This document shows positions 39,351 through 49,532 of a stretch of DNA of 64,000 nucleotides, piece after piece. The notes under the pieces are model-generated. The model was not told where the DNA came from. It saw only the letters and a list, made by a program, of their open reading frames with translations, and ran no database searches. Numbering within the stretch: position 1 is the stretch's first letter; each line of letters begins with the position of its first letter. The position numbers were made by a program, and so were the translations under genes. Origin of the DNA: Aquabacter spiritensis (GTDB lineage Bacteria; Pseudomonadota; Alphaproteobacteria; Rhizobiales; Xanthobacteraceae); NCBI RefSeq assembly GCF_004346185.1, contig NZ_SMAI01000003.1, positions 1 through 64,000 on the forward strand. Reading direction: 5' to 3'.

Positions 39351-40193
39351 TCAGGCCGCCACCGCGCGCGCCGCGCGCTCGCGCTGGATCACCTCCGAGG
39401 CGAGCCGCAGATAGGCTTGCGACCCGGCGCATTTCAGATCGTAGAGCAGCACCGGCTTGCCATAAGACGGCGCCTCCGAGACCCGGACATTCCTAGGGAT
39501 GACGGTCTGATAGACCTTGTCGCCCATGAAGCTGCGGACATCCGCCATGACCTGGTCGGAGAGATTGTTGCGGTTGTCGTACATGGTCAGCACGATGCCG
39601 TGGATGGTCAGCTCCGGATTGAGCGCGGTGCGCACCTGTTCGACCGTCTTCAGCAATTGCGACAGGCCCTCGAGCGCGAAGAACTCGCATTGCAGCGGCA
39701 CCACGATGGCATGGGCCGCCGCCATCGCATTGACCGTGATGAGCGAGAGCGAGGGCGGACAATCGATCAGGACATAGGTGATGCGCGGCGCCGCCGGGTC
39801 GGCGGCGAGCGCGGCGAGCGCGGTGCGCAGCCGGAAGGCGCGGTCGCGCTCGTGGGCGATTTCAAGCTCGAGGCCGGACAAATCGAGGGTCGAGGGGGCG
39901 ACATACAGTCCGGGGACGCCGCTTTCCTGAATCGCCTCCGAAAGGCTCGCTTCGCCCGTCAGCACGTCATAGGTCGACACCGCCCGGCGCGCGCGGTCGA
40001 TGCCGAGGCCGGTCGAGGCATTGCCCTGCGGATCGAGATCGATGACGAGCACGGTCTCGCCGATCGCCGCCAAAGCGGTCCCGAGATTGATCGCGGTCGT
40101 GGTCTTGCCGACCCCGCCCTTCTGGTTGGCGAGCGCAAGGATGCGTGGCGCGACGCCTTGGGAGGAGGCGGCGGAGATCAGAGGGTCGCTCAT
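39351..40193 (-). CDS. parA: Chromosome partitioning ATPase ParA
   Basis: Deviant Walker-type ATPase that moves ParB-parS complexes over the nucleoid, 280 residues. The deviant Walker A, NQKGGVGKTTTAINLGTALA, is near residue 28. VLVIDLDPQGNASTGLG is the Walker A' part, and VLIDCPPSLSLITVNAMAAA is Walker B. The C-terminus carries VIPRNVRVSEAPSYGKPV, the conserved ParA/Soj motif. The gene is 22 bases after rsmG and 43 bases before parB. The size fits chromosomal ParA rather than larger plasmid types. Confidence 0.97.
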   Translation of the reverse strand: MSDPLISAASSQGVAPRILALANQKGGVGKTTTAINLGTALAAIGETVLVIDLDPQGNASTGLGIDRARRAVSTYDVLTGEASLSEAIQESGVPGLYVAPSTLDLSGLELEIAHERDRAFRLRTALAALAADPAAPRITYVLIDCPPSLSLITVNAMAAAHAIVVPLQCEFFALEGLSQLLKTVEQVRTALNPELTIHGIVLTMYDNRNNLSDQVMADVRSFMGDKVYQTVIPRNVRVSEAPSYGKPVLLYDLKCAGSQAYLRLASEVIQRERAARAVAA

Positions 40194-40215
40194 CGGGCGC
40201 GTGTCCGCATGTGGC

Positions 40216-40893
40216 TCATCGCGCCTTCGCCTCTTTCGAGGCGAGGGCCGCGGAGAAAGGGGCCGCTCTCGTCGCCCGGGCGACCCGCACGATCCGGCCG
40301 TCGGGATCGCTGAGGCTCGGGAGAAGATCGATGTCGAGTGTCCAGTCTTTGTGCGCTGCGGTCAATTCGGCCGCAAGATCCTTTCCTTTCGGAAACAATC
40401 CCATAGCCCCTGCCGCGAGGAACGGCGCGGCAAGATCGAGCAGCTTCGGCAGCGGGGCCAGCGCGCGGGCGGAGACGACCTCGGTTCCGGCGGCAAGCTC
40501 GCCCGCAACCTGTTCGATCCGTTGGGGATATACCCGCACGGGAAGCCCCGCACGGCGGGCCGCCTCGCGCAGAAAGGCGGCTTTGCGCGTGTCGCTTTCC
40601 ACCAGAGCCACGCGCGACCCCGTGCGCTCGGCCAGACCGGCCGCGACGACGAGGCCGGGGAATCCGCCGCCCGACCCGAGATCGACCCAGGACAAGGCGC
40701 AGTCCGGGGCATGCCGGAGAAGTTGCAGGGAATCGGCGATATGGCGCGACCAAAGATGCGGAAGGCTCGCCGGCGCGACGAGATTTATCGTCTTCTGCCA
40801 ATGGGTTAGAAGATCTGCGACAAGCTGGAGGCGGGCGAATGTTTCACGTGAAACCGCCGCCTCGACTGCTTGCATGGCTGCCCTGTCCGCCAT
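40216..40893 (-). CDS. rsmG: 16S rRNA (guanine527-N7)-methyltransferase RsmG
   Basis: Methylates G527 of 16S rRNA with SAM. With the ATG at 40893, preceded by AAGGGG, the product is 225 residues; an upstream start at 40953 would add 20. Family motifs are [26 protein letters not shown], and the SAM loop [20 protein letters not shown]. The final part is poor in motifs. The N-terminal VSRETF segment is encoded by a parS site, a known habit of alphaproteobacterial rsmG genes. It lies between mnmG and parA. Confidence 0.95.
   Translation of the reverse strand: MADRAAMQAVEAAVSRETFARLQLVADLLTHWQKTINLVAPASLPHLWSRHIADSLQLLRHAPDCALSWVDLGSGGGFPGLVVAAGLAERTGSRVALVESDTRKAAFLREAARRAGLPVRVYPQRIEQVAGELAAGTEVVSARALAPLPKLLDLAAPFLAAGAMGLFPKGKDLAAELTAAHKDWTLDIDLLPSLSDPDGRIVRVARATRAAPFSAALASKEAKAR
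40840..40855. other. parS site inside rsmG (15/16 match)
   Basis: TGTTTCACGTGAAACC differs from the 16-bp consensus TGTTTCACGTGAAACA only in the last base. It lies near the 5' end of rsmG and encodes VSRETF. It is a probable ParB loading site, given parAB 0.6 kb away. Confidence 0.88.
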
Positions 40894-41022
40894 TGACGCC
40901 CCTTGAACCGCCGGTGTCATCCCGTTGGCCGCCGCCGGATCCGGCACATCCACCCGGACACTCTGTTTCTACCCCACCATCCCCAATATTCACAGGAAGA
41001 AGACGGCACGGCACCGCGCACT

Positions 41023-42897
41023 TTATCCCGCCCCCGCCTCGCCCCGCGGTCTTTGCCGGCGCGCATGGGTGACGAGCAGAGCCAAAGCCGCCGGCGTCAT
41101 CCCTTCCATCCGCCCCGCTTGCCCGACCGTACGCGGCCGGGTGCGGGCGAGACGCTGCTTCAGCTCGTTGGACAGGCCCGGCAGATCGCCGAAGGCGAGG
41201 TCGTCGGCGAGCACCAGATCCTCGTCGCGCCGCAGGGCCGCGATATCGGCGGCCTGCCGGTCGAGATAGACGGCATATTTGGCGTCGATCTCCAATTGCT
41301 GTGCGATAGCCGGCAAAATATCTCCCAGCTCCGGCCAGATCCGCGCCAGGACCGCCATGTCGATCTCCGGATAGGCCAGGAGGTCGAAGGCGGTGCGGCG
41401 CTGGCCGTCGCGGTTGAGGGCAAGCCCATAGGCGGCGGCGGCGTTCGGGGTGAGATTGAGCTCCTGCGTCAGCGCCCGGGCCGCGGCCAGCGCCGCGGCC
41501 TTCGCGCCGAAGGCGCGGGCACGCTCCCCGCCGACGAGACCCAGGGCGATGCCGCGCGGGGTCAGGCGCTGGTCGGCATTGTCGGCGCGCAGCGTCAGGC
41601 GATATTCGGCGCGTGAGGTGAACATGCGATAGGGCTCGGTGACCCCCCGCGTCACCAGATCGTCGACCATGACGCCGAGATAGCCCTCGGCCCGGTCGAA
41701 GACGACGCCCGCCCCGCCGCCGGCGGTACGGGCGGCATTCAGCCCGGCGAGAAGGCCTTGCGCCGCGGCCTCCTCATAACCGGTCGTGCCGTTGATCTGC
41801 CCGGCGAGGAACAGGCCGGGCGCCCGCTTCGCTTCGAGCGTCGGCCGCAATTCGCGTGGGTCGACATGGTCGTACTCGATCGCATAGCCCGGCCGCAGCA
41901 CCTTCACCCTCTCGAGGCCGGGAATGGTGGCGAGCAGAAGATGCTGCACCTCCTCCGGCAGCGAGGTGGAAATCCCGTTGGGATAGACCGTCGGATCCTC
42001 GAGCCCTTCCGGCTCCAGGAAGATCTGGTGTCCTTCGCGGTCGCCGAACCGCACCACCTTGTCCTCGATCGAGGGGCAATAGCGCGGTCCGCTGCTTTCG
42101 ATCCGGCCGGAATACATCGCGGAGCGGGCGAGATTGGCGCGGATGACGGCATGGGTCTCGGGCGTCGTGCGGGTGATGCCGCAGGCCACCTGCGGGTTGG
42201 GCAAAACAGTGGTGAGGGTGGAGAACGGCTCGGGATCGGCATCGCCCGGCTGCATTTCCAGCGCCGCCCAATCGATGGTGCGCCCATCGAGGCGCGGCGG
42301 CGTGCCGGTCTTCAAACGGCCGAGCGCGAGCCCGAGCCGCGCCAGCGCGCCCGACAGGCCGCGCGACGGGCGCTCGCCGAACCGCCCCGCCGGGATCTGC
42401 ACTTCGCCCATATGAATCAGGCCGTTGAGGAAGGTGCCGGTGGTCAGCACCACGGCGCCGCAGGCGAAGGCCCGACCGTCTGCGAGGACGAGGCCGGCGA
42501 TCCGCCCGTCCGCGACGACGAGATCGGCCGCCTCTCCCTCCAGGATGGCGAGGCCCGCCTGCTCGGCCAGGGCCGCCTGCATGGCGCGGGCATAGAGCGC
42601 GCGATCGGCCTGCGCCCGCGGCCCCCGCACCGCCGGACCCTTGCGCCGGTTGAGGAGACGGAACTGGATCCCGCCCTGGTCCGCGACCCGGCCCATCAGC
42701 CCGTCGAGTGCATCCACCTCGCGCACCAGATGGCCCTTGCCGAGCCCGCCGATCGCCGGATTGCACGACATGGCGCCGATCGCCGCCGGCTGCATGGTGA
42801 CCAGGGCCGTCCGCGCGCCGAGCCGCGCCGCAGCGGCCGCCGCCTCGCACCCGGCATGCCCGCCGCCCACCACCATCACATCGAAAGTCCGGTCCAT
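41023..42897 (-). CDS. mnmG: tRNA 5-carboxymethylaminomethyluridine synthesis protein MnmG (GidA)
   Basis: FAD-binding partner of MnmE in modifying wobble uridine 34 of tRNAs. From the ATG at 42897 the product is 624 residues; starts at 42909 and 42945 are possible. Motifs are [20 protein letters not shown] (FAD loop), [34 protein letters not shown], and [38 protein letters not shown] and the C-terminal helical MnmE-binding domain follow. Usually mnmE lies directly upstream; here an acyltransferase gene separates them. Confidence 0.97.
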   Translation of the reverse strand: MDRTFDVMVVGGGHAGCEAAAAAARLGARTALVTMQPAAIGAMSCNPAIGGLGKGHLVREVDALDGLMGRVADQGGIQFRLLNRRKGPAVRGPRAQADRALYARAMQAALAEQAGLAILEGEAADLVVADGRIAGLVLADGRAFACGAVVLTTGTFLNGLIHMGEVQIPAGRFGERPSRGLSGALARLGLALGRLKTGTPPRLDGRTIDWAALEMQPGDADPEPFSTLTTVLPNPQVACGITRTTPETHAVIRANLARSAMYSGRIESSGPRYCPSIEDKVVRFGDREGHQIFLEPEGLEDPTVYPNGISTSLPEEVQHLLLATIPGLERVKVLRPGYAIEYDHVDPRELRPTLEAKRAPGLFLAGQINGTTGYEEAAAQGLLAGLNAARTAGGGAGVVFDRAEGYLGVMVDDLVTRGVTEPYRMFTSRAEYRLTLRADNADQRLTPRGIALGLVGGERARAFGAKAAALAAARALTQELNLTPNAAAAYGLALNRDGQRRTAFDLLAYPEIDMAVLARIWPELGDILPAIAQQLEIDAKYAVYLDRQAADIAALRRDEDLVLADDLAFGDLPGLSNELKQRLARTRPRTVGQAGRMEGMTPAALALLVTHARRQRPRGEAGAG

Positions 42898-42952
42898 CGT
42901 CTCGCGCATCCGCTGCCTGTTCCCCTTTTCGAACGCCGTTTTCATGGCGCGG

Positions 42953-44050
42953 TCAAGGCGTCGCCGGCCCGCTTTCGGGCTGGCCGGCGCGGCGCCGCGC
43001 CCCGAGCCAGCGTCCCAGCCTTTGGCCCGGCACTTCCACCAGACGATAGGTGAGCGCCGAGACCGCCACCGTCAGCACCAGCGTCACGAGGAAGCGCAGC
43101 GGCAGGTTCTGGGGCATCCGATCCGCGGCGAGCCCGAGCACCGGCATGTGGGCGAGATAGAGGGAATAGGAGATCAGCCCGAGATATTGGATCGGGCGGT
43201 TGACCAGCAGGAGGTTCATCAGCCGAGAGCGGCGCGAGCCGAGCGTCACCAAAGCGAAGGCGAGGGCGGAGAACAGAAGAAGTTCGGCCTTGAGCGCGCC
43301 GATGACGATGCCGGGCCACGCCGCGACCAAAGGGACGGCGAGCGCGGCGGCCACCAGGGCGGCATCGCCCAGCCAGCCCGGCGCCGCCCATTTCTCGCGG
43401 ATCCGGAAGGCGGCGATGCCCAGCGCGAAGCACAGGACATAAGGTAGAGGGCTCCACATATAAGCGAGCCCCTCATAGCCCGGCCGCACCGGGATGAGGC
43501 CGAGATTGGACAGGCCCAGCCGATAGAGCCCGTATCCGACACCGATCAGAAGCGCGATGGCGCCCCAGGACCGGACCCGGACCAGAACCAGCGGGACCAG
43601 CAGATAATAGACCATCTCGACCGGCAGCGACCATTCCACCCCGATCAGCGCATCGGCGATCCGATAATCGAGAAAGCTCAGAAAGGTGAAGTGCATGACG
43701 AGGTTGTAGGCATCCACCGGGACCTTGAAGACCTCGACCCAGTGGGCCGGCGGAACGAGGCCGAGGCCGACCAGGGCCAGCCAGAAATAATAGGGTGGCG
43801 CGATCCGCCAGAAGCGCCGGGCGAGATAGCGCCGGTAATCCTTGGCTTCGAGATACGAGGCGCTGACGCTGAACCCGGAAATGACGAAAAACACATAGAC
43901 GCCGCCGCGCCCCGCCATCTCGACGAAATTGTCCCCGGCCACGCCCCAGTCGCGCAGGCCGGCGCCCCCTGCATGGAGCAGGATCACCGCGATCGCGGCC
44001 AGCGCCCGCAGACCGGTGATGAAGGTGGTGTCGCCATAATCCTTGATCAT
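42953..44050 (-). CDS. Acyltransferase 3 family membrane protein (OafA/YrhL-like)
   Basis: A 365-residue integral membrane protein of the acyltransferase-3 family with about ten spans. The N-terminus [20 protein letters not shown] contains the conserved Arg and the His-Ala catalytic-region motif. [20 protein letters not shown] and [20 protein letters not shown] also match. Such enzymes acetylate or succinylate surface glycans such as O-antigen, exopolysaccharide or Nod factor. The ATG at 44050 begins [10 protein letters not shown]. The gene sits alone between mnmG and mnmE, 55 bases from mnmG, and next to two parS sites. The target glycan is unknown. Confidence 0.9.
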   Translation of the reverse strand: MIKDYGDTTFITGLRALAAIAVILLHAGGAGLRDWGVAGDNFVEMAGRGGVYVFFVISGFSVSASYLEAKDYRRYLARRFWRIAPPYYFWLALVGLGLVPPAHWVEVFKVPVDAYNLVMHFTFLSFLDYRIADALIGVEWSLPVEMVYYLLVPLVLVRVRSWGAIALLIGVGYGLYRLGLSNLGLIPVRPGYEGLAYMWSPLPYVLCFALGIAAFRIREKWAAPGWLGDAALVAAALAVPLVAAWPGIVIGALKAELLLFSALAFALVTLGSRRSRLMNLLLVNRPIQYLGLISYSLYLAHMPVLGLAADRMPQNLPLRFLVTLVLTVAVSALTYRLVEVPGQRLGRWLGARRRAGQPESGPATP

Positions 44051-44122
44051 GCTCGGGGATATAGCGGGAGAGGCCGGGAAAGCGAAGCGAGGGATTGATC
44101 CCTCCGCACGGCACCCGCGAGA

Positions 44123-44138
44123 TGTTTCACGTGAAACA
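44123..44138. other. Perfect parS site
   Basis: TGTTTCACGTGAAACA matches the 16-bp parS consensus exactly; with flanking bases the palindrome is 18 bases long (44122-44139). It lies in the gap between the acyltransferase and mnmE genes. Confidence 0.93.
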
Positions 44139-44236
44139 TTCCGCGGCGGCTCTCCGCTGCGCGGACTGCGCGGCGCAGGACTTCGCCGCACGACCCCCCG
44201 ACGCAACGGCCCGTCCGGGGGCGCGCGCCGCGGTCA

Positions 44237-44252
44237 TGTTTCACGTGAAACA
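44237..44252. other. Second perfect parS site
   Basis: TGTTTCACGTGAAACA occurs again 114 bases (start to start) from the previous copy, just after the mnmE stop. With the rsmG copy it forms a three-site cluster over 3.4 kb. Together with parAB this marks the centromere region. Confidence 0.93.
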
Positions 44253-44257
44253 GGGCG

Positions 44258-45568
44258 TTATTTGCCGATGCAGAAGGTCCGGAACAGAGCGTCGAGAACA
44301 TCCTCGACATCGACCCGGCCGACCACTTCGTCCAACGCCCGCGCGGCGAGGCGCAGGTCTTCGGCGAGAAACTCCTCGGCCGACGCCACCCCCGCCCGCC
44401 GCAAATGGACGGCCGCCCCCGCCAGCGCATGCCGCTGCCGCGCCCGGGTCAAGAGCGCGGGCTCGCCGCCGGCCAACGCGTCCGCCCGGGTCGCGATCAA
44501 CCGCACAAGATCGTCCAGGCCGGCCCCCGTGCGGCAGGAGATCGGAAGAGGCTCGCCTTCCACCATCACCCCGCCCTGCTCCCCGCCTCCGAGATCCGCT
44601 TTGCTGCGCACCGGAATGGCGGCGGCGAGACCGTCCGGCGGCGGCGCATCGTCGGGGCTCAGCCACAAAACCACGTCCGCGGCAGCGGCGCGGGAGGCCG
44701 CCCGGCGCACGCCTTCCGCCTCCACCGCATCCTCGGTCGCGCGCAGCCCGGCGGTGTCGAGAAGCGTGACCGCCTGGCCGGCGAGCTCAAGATGGACTTC
44801 GAGAACGTCGCGGGTGGTGCCGGGAATGGGCGAGACGATGGCGGCCTCCCGGCCGGCCAGCCAATTGAGCAGCGTCGACTTGCCGGCATTGGGCGGACCC
44901 GCAATCGCCACCACGAGACCGTCCCGCACCCGCTCGCCGCGCCCGGCCTCCGCCAGAGCGCGCTCGATCTCGTCGAGGAGCAGGGCCGCCTCGGCCCGGG
45001 CGGGTGCGCTCGTCTCGCCCGGCACATCCTCCTCCTCGGCGAAATCGACCCCCGCCTCCACCAGCATGAGGGCCCGAACCAGGCGATCCCGCCACCCGGA
45101 AACCCGCCGCGACAGCGCCCCGGAGGCGAGCGCGAGCGCCTGGCGGCGCTGCGCCTCGGTCTCCGCCGCGACCAGATCGGCGAGGCCCTCCACTTCCGCA
45201 AGGTCCATCTTGCCGTGCGAAAAGGCGCGGCGCGTGAATTCCCCGGGTTCGGCCGGGCGGAACCCCCGCCGCGCCGCGAGCGTTCGCAAAATGGCAGCCA
45301 CGACGGCCCGGCCGCCGTGCAAATGCAACTCCACGACGTCTTCGCCGGTGGCGCTGGCGGGGCCGGGAAAGAACAGGACGAGCCCGCGATCGAGCGGCGC
45401 GCCTTCGGCATCGCGGATCGCACACAGCCGCGCGGCGCGCGGCTGTGGCACCGCGCCGGTCATGTCCCGCGCGGCTTCGGCCGCCGCAGGACCGGAAATG
45501 CGCACGACGGCGATTCCAGCCGGCCCTCGGCCGCTGGACAATGCGAAGATGGTGTCGGATGACCGCAC
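44258..45568 (-). CDS. mnmE: tRNA modification GTPase MnmE (TrmE)
   Basis: GTPase that with MnmG modifies wobble uridine. From the GTG at 45568 the product is 436 residues; a strong GGAGGAG site precedes it. The N-terminal folate-binding domain starts [20 protein letters not shown]. The G domain has P-loop [35 protein letters not shown] and [16 protein letters not shown]. The C-terminal FCIGK carries the essential Cys. The frame remains open upstream of the GTG but codes no homologous sequence. It diverges from the DUF255 gene with only 29 bases between starts. Confidence 0.96.
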   Translation of the reverse strand: MRSSDTIFALSSGRGPAGIAVVRISGPAAAEAARDMTGAVPQPRAARLCAIRDAEGAPLDRGLVLFFPGPASATGEDVVELHLHGGRAVVAAILRTLAARRGFRPAEPGEFTRRAFSHGKMDLAEVEGLADLVAAETEAQRRQALALASGALSRRVSGWRDRLVRALMLVEAGVDFAEEEDVPGETSAPARAEAALLLDEIERALAEAGRGERVRDGLVVAIAGPPNAGKSTLLNWLAGREAAIVSPIPGTTRDVLEVHLELAGQAVTLLDTAGLRATEDAVEAEGVRRAASRAAAADVVLWLSPDDAPPPDGLAAAIPVRSKADLGGGEQGGVMVEGEPLPISCRTGAGLDDLVRLIATRADALAGGEPALLTRARQRHALAGAAVHLRRAGVASAEEFLAEDLRLAARALDEVVGRVDVEDVLDALFRTFCIGK

Positions 45569-45570
45569 GG

Positions 45571-45592
45571 GAAACCCTCTCCTCCAAGGAGC
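45571..45592. promoter_or_regulatory. Divergent ribosome-binding sites in a 29-base gap
   Basis: The minus-strand GGAGGAG that serves mnmE and the plus-strand AAGGAG that serves the DUF255 gene abut each other (CTCCTCCAAGGAG). Promoters for both genes must therefore lie inside the opposite coding regions. The two sites have partly complementary surroundings (CTCC-AA-GGAG). Confidence 0.5.
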
Positions 45593-45597
45593 CGATG

Positions 45598-47619
45598 ATG
45601 AGCGAGAATCGCCTGGTCGCCGAGACCAGCCCCTATCTGCTCCAGCATAAGGACAATCCAGTCCATTGGTGGCCCTGGGGACCGGAGGCATTCGCCGAAG
45701 CGCGCGCCAGCGGCAAGCCCGTCCTGCTCTCGGTGGGCTATGCCGCCTGCCATTGGTGCCATGTGATGGCCCATGAGAGCTTCGAGGACCCGCTCGTCGC
45801 CGGTGTGATGAACGCCTTGTTCGTGAACATCAAGGTCGACCGCGAGGAGCGGCCGGACGTCGACCAGATCTATATGGCCGCCCTCCACCAGCTCGGCGAA
45901 CAAGGCGGCTGGCCTCTCACCATGTTCCTCGACGCCGACGGCGCGCCCTTCTGGGGCGGCACCTATTTTCCCCGCACGGCGCGCTATGGCCGGCCCGGCT
46001 TCACAGACGTCCTCCAACAGGTTTCGCAGGTCTATCAGGAAAGCCCGGACAAGATCCGCCAGAATCGCGACGCCATACTGGCCCGGCTCGAAGCCGCCGC
46101 CCGGCCGGAAGGTCAGGCCGCGATCGGATTGCCGGAGCTGGACCGTGCGGCGGTCCAGATCGCGGCGCTGTTCGATCGCACCCATGGCGGGCTGCGCGGG
46201 GCGCCGAAATTTCCGCAATGCGGGCTGCTGGAACTGATGTGGCGCGCCGGCGGACGCGGCGTCGATACGACCTTGCGCCCGACCGCCGCCTTCACCCTCA
46301 ACCGCATGTGCGAGGGCGGCATCTACGACCATCTCGGCGGCGGCTTCGCCCGCTACAGCGTCGACGAGGCGTGGCTCGTGCCGCATTTCGAAAAGATGCT
46401 CTACGACAATGCCCAGCTCCTCGAACTGCTGGCGCTCGCTTCTGTCGAGACCGGGGATCCGCTCTTCCTGCAGCGCGCGCGCGAAACGGTCGGGTGGCTC
46501 GCCCGCGAGATGACGACGCCGGACGGCGCCTTTTCCGCCTCCCTCGACGCCGACAGCGACGGCCATGAAGGACGGTTCTATGTATGGACCGCGCGCGAGG
46601 TCGAAGCCGTGCTCGGCGCCGAGGACGCGGCCTATTTCGGCCGCTTCTATGACGTCACCGCGGAAGGCAATTGGGAAGGCGCCGTCATTCTCAACCGCAC
46701 CGCGGTCGGCGATGTCGACGCGGCGGACGAGGTCCGGCTCGCCCCGATGCGGGCGGCCCTTCTCGCCGAGCGCGAAAAGCGGGTGCGGCCCGGGCTTGAC
46801 GACAAGGTCCTGGCGGACTGGAACGGGCTCATGATCGCCGCCCTCGCCCGCGCCGGCAGCCTCCTCGGCGAACCCGGCTGGATCGCCCAAGCGGACCGCG
46901 CCTTCGCGGCGGTGGCCCGCCTCATGGTGCGCGACGGGCGCCTCGGCCATGCCTATCGGGACGGCAAGCTGGTGTTTCCAGGGCTCGCGACCGACCTCGC
47001 CGCGATGGCGCGGGCCGGCATCGCCCTGCACGAAGCGACGGGAGACCGCGCGCCCTTGGACGCCGCCGAGGGCTTCCTGGACGCGCTCGAACGGCACCAT
47101 GCGGATCCCGCGTCCGGGGCTTATTTCCTCACCGCGGACGATGCCGACGCGCTCGTCGTGCGTCCGCTCGCGACGATGGACGAAGCCCAGCCGAACTATC
47201 ACGGCGTCGCCGCCGAGGCGCTTGTGCGGCTGTCCGCCCTCACGGGGCGCGACGATCTGCGGGCGCGGGCCGACCGGATTCTCACCGCTCTCTCGGGGGT
47301 CGCCGCCAAGACCGCGCTGGCGCATGGCGCGCTGCTCAACGCCATCGATGCGCGGCTGATATTGGCGGAAGTGGCGGTGGTGGGCGCGGCGGCGGAGCGC
47401 TTCGCCGCCGAAGCGCAGCGGATCCCCTTCCTCGATCGGGTTCTCATCCGCGCGGGGGACGCCGCCGATCTTCCGGCGGGCAGCCTCGCCCGCGCTCAGC
47501 TGGACGCCGCGCCGCCCACAGGCGCCGCCTTCGTCTGCCGCGACGGGCGCTGCTCCCTTCCCCTGACCGCGCCGGAGCTGTTGGCTGCCGCGTTCGCGCG
47601 GTCGACCGGGACGGCCTGA
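45598..47619 (+). CDS. Thioredoxin domain-containing protein (DUF255/YyaL, SSP411 family)
   Basis: A large cytoplasmic protein of 673 residues. The N-terminal DUF255 thioredoxin-like domain begins [20 protein letters not shown]. Then comes the characteristic [18 protein letters not shown], with a CxxC redox motif near residue 50, and [20 protein letters not shown]-like sequence. The rest is an (alpha/alpha)6-type glycosidase-like region with [20 protein letters not shown] and [11 protein letters not shown]. Its function is unknown (human SPATA20 is related). The ATG at 45598 sits 6 bases after AAGGAG; another ATG is one codon upstream. Confidence 0.93.
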   Translation: MSENRLVAETSPYLLQHKDNPVHWWPWGPEAFAEARASGKPVLLSVGYAACHWCHVMAHESFEDPLVAGVMNALFVNIKVDREERPDVDQIYMAALHQLGEQGGWPLTMFLDADGAPFWGGTYFPRTARYGRPGFTDVLQQVSQVYQESPDKIRQNRDAILARLEAAARPEGQAAIGLPELDRAAVQIAALFDRTHGGLRGAPKFPQCGLLELMWRAGGRGVDTTLRPTAAFTLNRMCEGGIYDHLGGGFARYSVDEAWLVPHFEKMLYDNAQLLELLALASVETGDPLFLQRARETVGWLAREMTTPDGAFSASLDADSDGHEGRFYVWTAREVEAVLGAEDAAYFGRFYDVTAEGNWEGAVILNRTAVGDVDAADEVRLAPMRAALLAEREKRVRPGLDDKVLADWNGLMIAALARAGSLLGEPGWIAQADRAFAAVARLMVRDGRLGHAYRDGKLVFPGLATDLAAMARAGIALHEATGDRAPLDAAEGFLDALERHHADPASGAYFLTADDADALVVRPLATMDEAQPNYHGVAAEALVRLSALTGRDDLRARADRILTALSGVAAKTALAHGALLNAIDARLILAEVAVVGAAAERFAAEAQRIPFLDRVLIRAGDAADLPAGSLARAQLDAAPPTGAAFVCRDGRCSLPLTAPELLAAAFARSTGTA

Positions 47620-47631
47620 CGGCCCCGACAC

Positions 47632-47673
47632 CCTCCGGGATGCGCGACGCGGTCCAATCGCACATCCCGGAGG
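47632..47673. terminator. Long-stem hairpin after the DUF255 gene
   Basis: CCTCCGGGATG and CATCCCGGAGG form an 11-base-pair stem around a 20-base loop, 12 bases after the stop codon. It may act as a Rho-independent or processing stem; no T-tract follows. Confidence 0.45.
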
Positions 47674-47785
47674 CGCACGGCGACGCAGGAGACCGAAACC
47701 CGACTGAAATGGCCGAAACGGGTCCGAAGACGGCGTCAGCGGAGAATTATGACATCGCCGTCCGAAATAATGCCCGGAAAGGCCC

Positions 47786-47814
47786 CCTCATCGGGCGATT
47801 GCCTCTCGATGAGG
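47786..47814. terminator. Hairpin between convergent genes
   Basis: CCTCATCG and CGATGAGG form an eight-base-pair stem with a 13-base loop, followed by TTTG on the plus strand. It lies in a less GC-rich gap between the DUF255 gene and the glycosyltransferase gene. Confidence 0.4.
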
Positions 47815-47868
47815 TTTGCCTCGGACGAGCCATCGAACGGCCGCTGACAGGCCTCCCCTTCGATCAAC

Positions 47869-49434
47869 TCAAGATTGTGCTTTGATTGATGCCGGGTCGT
47901 TTGCGTGTGTCTGAACGACGGCAAAGGTCCGCCGCCGTTCGGCCGCAGAGCCGGGCGGTTCGATTGTCCTCGAGACAGGGCGTGCCGCGCCGGGCCAAAC
48001 CGGCAACCGCGTCACAGCGGCGAGCAGAGCGCCGTCCTGCTTGCGATCCTCGGGACGCCGCAAGAGATCGAGAATGACGGCCTCGACCACGTCGCGCCAG
48101 CCGAACCAGGTCAGGCCGGCGAGCCGCTGGCACAGGGCCGCATGCTGGTCCGGCGCCTCGAGGGCTTCAATCCGTGCGACCAATTGGGCCATGTCGGCAA
48201 AATAACAGTCCACGGGGCCGAGGATCTCGCGGGCGACCGGCGCGTCGCGCACCAGGACCGGCGTGCCGTGCGCGACCGCCTCGAGGAGCGGCAGGCCGAA
48301 CCCTTCGGCGAGGGAACCGAAGAGCAGCGCATGGGCGCCCGCATAGAGGGCGGAGATGCTGGCATCCTGCAGCCCCTCGAACCAGAACAGACGAGTCCCG
48401 AGCCAGGGAGAGGCGCGGATGGCGTCGACGATCGGCTCGCTCATCCAGCCGTGCCGACCGGCCAGCACGAGCGGCCGCTGGTATCCGCGTCGCCACAGAT
48501 GCTCGAACGCGGCGATCGCATCGCCGTGCCCCTTCTTGGGCTCGAGCGTGCCCACCATCAGCCAGGGCTTCTGTGTCAGCACATCCGCGACCGCCGGCAG
48601 GACCGCACCCCCGCCCGGTGCCGGAGGGTCGAAGCCGTTATAGGCGACGCTGCCGCGCACCTCGTGCCCCTGCCAGGCGCCGAAGGCGCGGACCTCGGAC
48701 AGGGTCTGGCGCGAGATGCCGTAATAATGGCTCACCGTCCCGAAGGAGCGGGACAGGCGGCGCGCGAAATCCTGCCGCCAGGGATATTGGTAGTGCGTCG
48801 GCATGGTGACGGGCAGGATGTCGTGGACCAGGAACACGATTTCCGCGCCCTGCGCCCGGGCGCGCTCATAGACCTCCATGTCCATGTCGTGCCAATAGCC
48901 CGGGCAGAACAAGATGTCCCCCGCCCCGAGAAAGAAGCGCGTGCCCGGCTCGCGCCGGCGGTCGGAATCCTTCCGGCGCAGCGCGGACACCAGGCCGGCG
49001 CTCCAGCCGGCGATGGCGCCCATGGCCCGCCGGATCGGCCGCGCGGGCAGCAGCGCGCCGACCAGCTCCGCGCCATGGCGCAGGATGCGCGAGAGATAGC
49101 GGACCAGCTCGAGCACCACCTTGAAGGCGAAGCTCGGACGGTCGCGCCGGCTCGCGGGCGCCTCGGCGGGCACCGCGCCGCGCAGATGGTAGATGCCGTC
49201 GACGCATTGCGCCGCGACGAGGTCCACGCCCAGCCGCTTTGCGACCTCGGCCCCGTGGCGCACATAATGTTCGACGACCCGGGGGATGCCGGTCTGCGCG
49301 GGATGCGGCGTGATGAAGGTGCAATCCACGATGATGCGCCGCACGCGCCCGCTGGGGCCCGCTCCGCGCTCGTTCCCGGTCTCCATCGCCCGCACATCCC
49401 TGCCTTGGGCGCGCGCCGCGGCCGCCCGATCCAT
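47869..49434 (-). CDS. Glycosyltransferase, GT-B fold (family 4-like)
   Basis: A 521-residue cytosolic or membrane-associated glycosyltransferase. The N-terminal half has RIIVDCTFITPHPAQTGIPR, a donor or acceptor site pattern seen in similar enzymes, and IVFLVHDILPVTMPTHYQYP. The C-terminal half has WLMVGTLEPKKGHGDAIAAF, FWFEGLQDASISALYAGAHA and ALLFGSLAEGFGLPLLEAVA. The last carries the EGFG-x-P-x-x-E motif of GT4. I take the ATG at 49434; ATG 49386 is also possible. It may modify a surface polysaccharide, perhaps related to the nearby acyltransferase, but no other glycan genes are present. Confidence 0.88.
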   Translation of the reverse strand: MDRAAAARAQGRDVRAMETGNERGAGPSGRVRRIIVDCTFITPHPAQTGIPRVVEHYVRHGAEVAKRLGVDLVAAQCVDGIYHLRGAVPAEAPASRRDRPSFAFKVVLELVRYLSRILRHGAELVGALLPARPIRRAMGAIAGWSAGLVSALRRKDSDRRREPGTRFFLGAGDILFCPGYWHDMDMEVYERARAQGAEIVFLVHDILPVTMPTHYQYPWRQDFARRLSRSFGTVSHYYGISRQTLSEVRAFGAWQGHEVRGSVAYNGFDPPAPGGGAVLPAVADVLTQKPWLMVGTLEPKKGHGDAIAAFEHLWRRGYQRPLVLAGRHGWMSEPIVDAIRASPWLGTRLFWFEGLQDASISALYAGAHALLFGSLAEGFGLPLLEAVAHGTPVLVRDAPVAREILGPVDCYFADMAQLVARIEALEAPDQHAALCQRLAGLTWFGWRDVVEAVILDLLRRPEDRKQDGALLAAVTRLPVWPGAARPVSRTIEPPGSAAERRRTFAVVQTHANDPASIKAQS

Positions 49435-49532
49435 CACACCCACTCTGTCGCTATATGATTGACGGACGGTGGAGAGTCCCGTGCTTTTTGGCAACAAACT
49501 CGCCCATTCCGCCGCACGGGACGGCCGGATGA

